From Candidatus Cloacimonadota bacterium (lineage in GTDB: Bacteria > Cloacimonadota > Cloacimonadia > Cloacimonadales > Cloacimonadaceae): 7,562 nt of DNA. The stretch covers positions 1 through 7,562 of the forward strand of contig JAQVMI010000081.1 in assembly GCA_028703735.1 (NCBI GenBank), read 5' to 3'. A model generated the notes under the pieces. The model was not told the DNA's origin. It was given only the letters and a program-made list of their open reading frames with translations, and did not search any database. Below are positions 6,749-7,562 of this stretch, in pieces (within the stretch, counting starts at the first letter, position 1; each line of letters opens with the position of its first letter). The translations under genes and the position numbers were made by a program.

Positions 6749-7562
6749 TGATAAATACCGGGCAGCTTTTTATCCCATTTGCTTGCTAAGATCTGTGGGT
6801 GATATCCGTTGTGGCGTTTTAAAGCTGCGTCAGAGGCTGGAAAGTGTTTTCAGCAATGTAGAGTCAGATTCCAATCCTACCTGCGTGATAGTGGATAAAA
6901 ACATTGAAGAATTGTATCGTGAACGGCATGCAGATTGGCTGGTTAACACTGTTCATACCGGAGAAAAGCTCTTCCTCAATTCCCGCATAATGCTTAACGA
7001 AGAAGCTATAAAAGCCATCAATGAGCTTACCGAGGAAACTGCCTTAGTTAATGGCAGCAATGTTATAGCCATTAGAAGCAAGCATAATATCGATGTTGAC
7101 AAACCTGCTGGAGTTTTGTTAAAGCAATGCCATATTATACTATACGATTCTTTAAGTGATGTAATACATGATAATGCTCGTATGCTTGTTTGGGATTTTA
7201 ATCGTTATTTTTACGACAAGGACAATTTTTTCGAAACCGAACCCGGAGTTACAGTGCTTCATCCCTATAACATTTGGATTGGTGAGGATGTAACCCTATC
7301 CCCTGGAGTAGTATTAAATGCTGCCGATGGTCCCATAATCCTTGATTCCGGCGTTCAGGTTATGCCCAATGCAGTGTTAACGGGTCCCTTGTATATAGGC
7401 AAACATTCCATTGTAAAGATTGGAGCAAAGATTTACGGAAATACCTCCATCGGTCCTGTTTGCAAGGTTGGGGGTGAAATTGAAGGCAGCATTTTTCAGG
7501 CTTATTCTAACAAACAGCACGATGGCTTTCTGGGGCATAGCTATATTGGTGAATGGGTAAAT
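6729..7562 (+). CDS. Alternative GlmU-like sugar nucleotidyltransferase/acetyltransferase, 3' partial
   Basis: I translated this frame by hand: it has no stop from 6726 to the window end, giving 278 residues from ATG 6729. It overlaps the glycosyltransferase by 20 nt. The N-terminal part starts MQIVIFDDKYRAAFYP and contains LLRSVGDIRCGVLKLRQRLE (R21, R27), in the style of the alternative GlmU family (TIGR03991, putative UDP-GlcNAc diphosphorylase/GlcN-1-P acetyltransferase). The usual GxGTRM loop of classical GlmU is absent. From about residue 178 it forms a left-handed beta-helix of hexapeptide repeats (IWIGEDVTLSPGVVL, GPIILDSG, GPLYIGKHS, VKIGAKIYGNTSIG), then KVGGEIEGSI and the family hallmark HDGFLGHSYIGEWVN (264-278), where the window ends. 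Family members are near 390-400 residues, so roughly 110 remain outside. Likely role: making UDP-GlcNAc or a related nucleotide sugar for wall and surface glycans. The family is well supported; both activities are inferred. Confidence 0.9.
   Translation, partial: MQIVIFDDKYRAAFYPICLLRSVGDIRCGVLKLRQRLESVFSNVESDSNPTCVIVDKNIEELYRERHADWLVNTVHTGEKLFLNSRIMLNEEAIKAINELTEETALVNGSNVIAIRSKHNIDVDKPAGVLLKQCHIILYDSLSDVIHDNARMLVWDFNRYFYDKDNFFETEPGVTVLHPYNIWIGEDVTLSPGVVLNAADGPIILDSGVQVMPNAVLTGPLYIGKHSIVKIGAKIYGNTSIGPVCKVGGEIEGSIFQAYSNKQHDGFLGHSYIGEWVN

Noticed and set aside
1..7562. Mobile element, CRISPR, tRNA/rRNA, or a defence system
   Set aside because: No transposase, integrase, repeat-spacer array, terminal repeats or RNA gene was seen. 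Coding is continuous with housekeeping-type families and similar base composition throughout.

Overview
The window is a single, extremely compact stretch of bacterial chromosome. Eight protein-coding genes all lie on the + strand and run from the first base to the last, and the first and last genes are cut by the window edges. Neighbouring genes either overlap (1, 4, 4, 4 and about 20 nt) or are separated by only 2-3 nt. There is no room for an intergenic promoter or terminator, so this looks like the interior of one long, translationally coupled operon. I see no RNA gene, mobile element, CRISPR array, origin or long repeat. No gene-free stretch exceeds a few bases.

Layout: (1) 1-1221, a CNNM/CorC-type DUF21-CBS-CorC_HlyC membrane protein with its 5' end missing; (2) 1224-1925, a secreted DUF3108-like protein whose best start is a CTG codon; (3) 1922-2272, a small VanZ-like membrane protein with a TTG start; (4) 2269-2985, an MlaF-like ABC ATPase; (5) 2982-3500, a Gx-transporter-family membrane protein (often named 'heptaprenyl diphosphate synthase component I'); (6) 3504-5573, a class A penicillin-binding protein with glycosyltransferase and transpeptidase motifs; (7) 5573-6748, a membrane-anchored family 2 glycosyltransferase; (8) 6729-7562+, the first 278 residues of a GlmU-like protein of the alternative type known mainly from the Bacteroidetes/Chlorobi side of bacteria.

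The common theme is the cell envelope. The set includes peptidoglycan polymerisation (PBP), a probable supply step for UDP-GlcNAc or a related nucleotide sugar (GlmU-like), sugar transfer at the membrane (GT2), lipid transport (MlaF-like), a possible isoprenoid-related membrane protein (Gx), and a periplasmic protein of unknown role (DUF3108-like). The MlaF-type ATPase and the DUF3108-like protein suggest a Gram-negative, two-membrane cell. The alternative GlmU, moderately AT-rich DNA and gene content fit the FCB group. A Cloacimonadota-like or Bacteroidetes-related lineage is my best guess, by inference only.

This is mostly housekeeping envelope machinery, and I do not see a clear new defence or mobile system. 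The points most worth a second look are the MlaF-type ATPase joined to a Gx membrane protein instead of an MlaE permease, the CTG start, the variant GlmU, and a G8 tract inside the glycosyltransferase.
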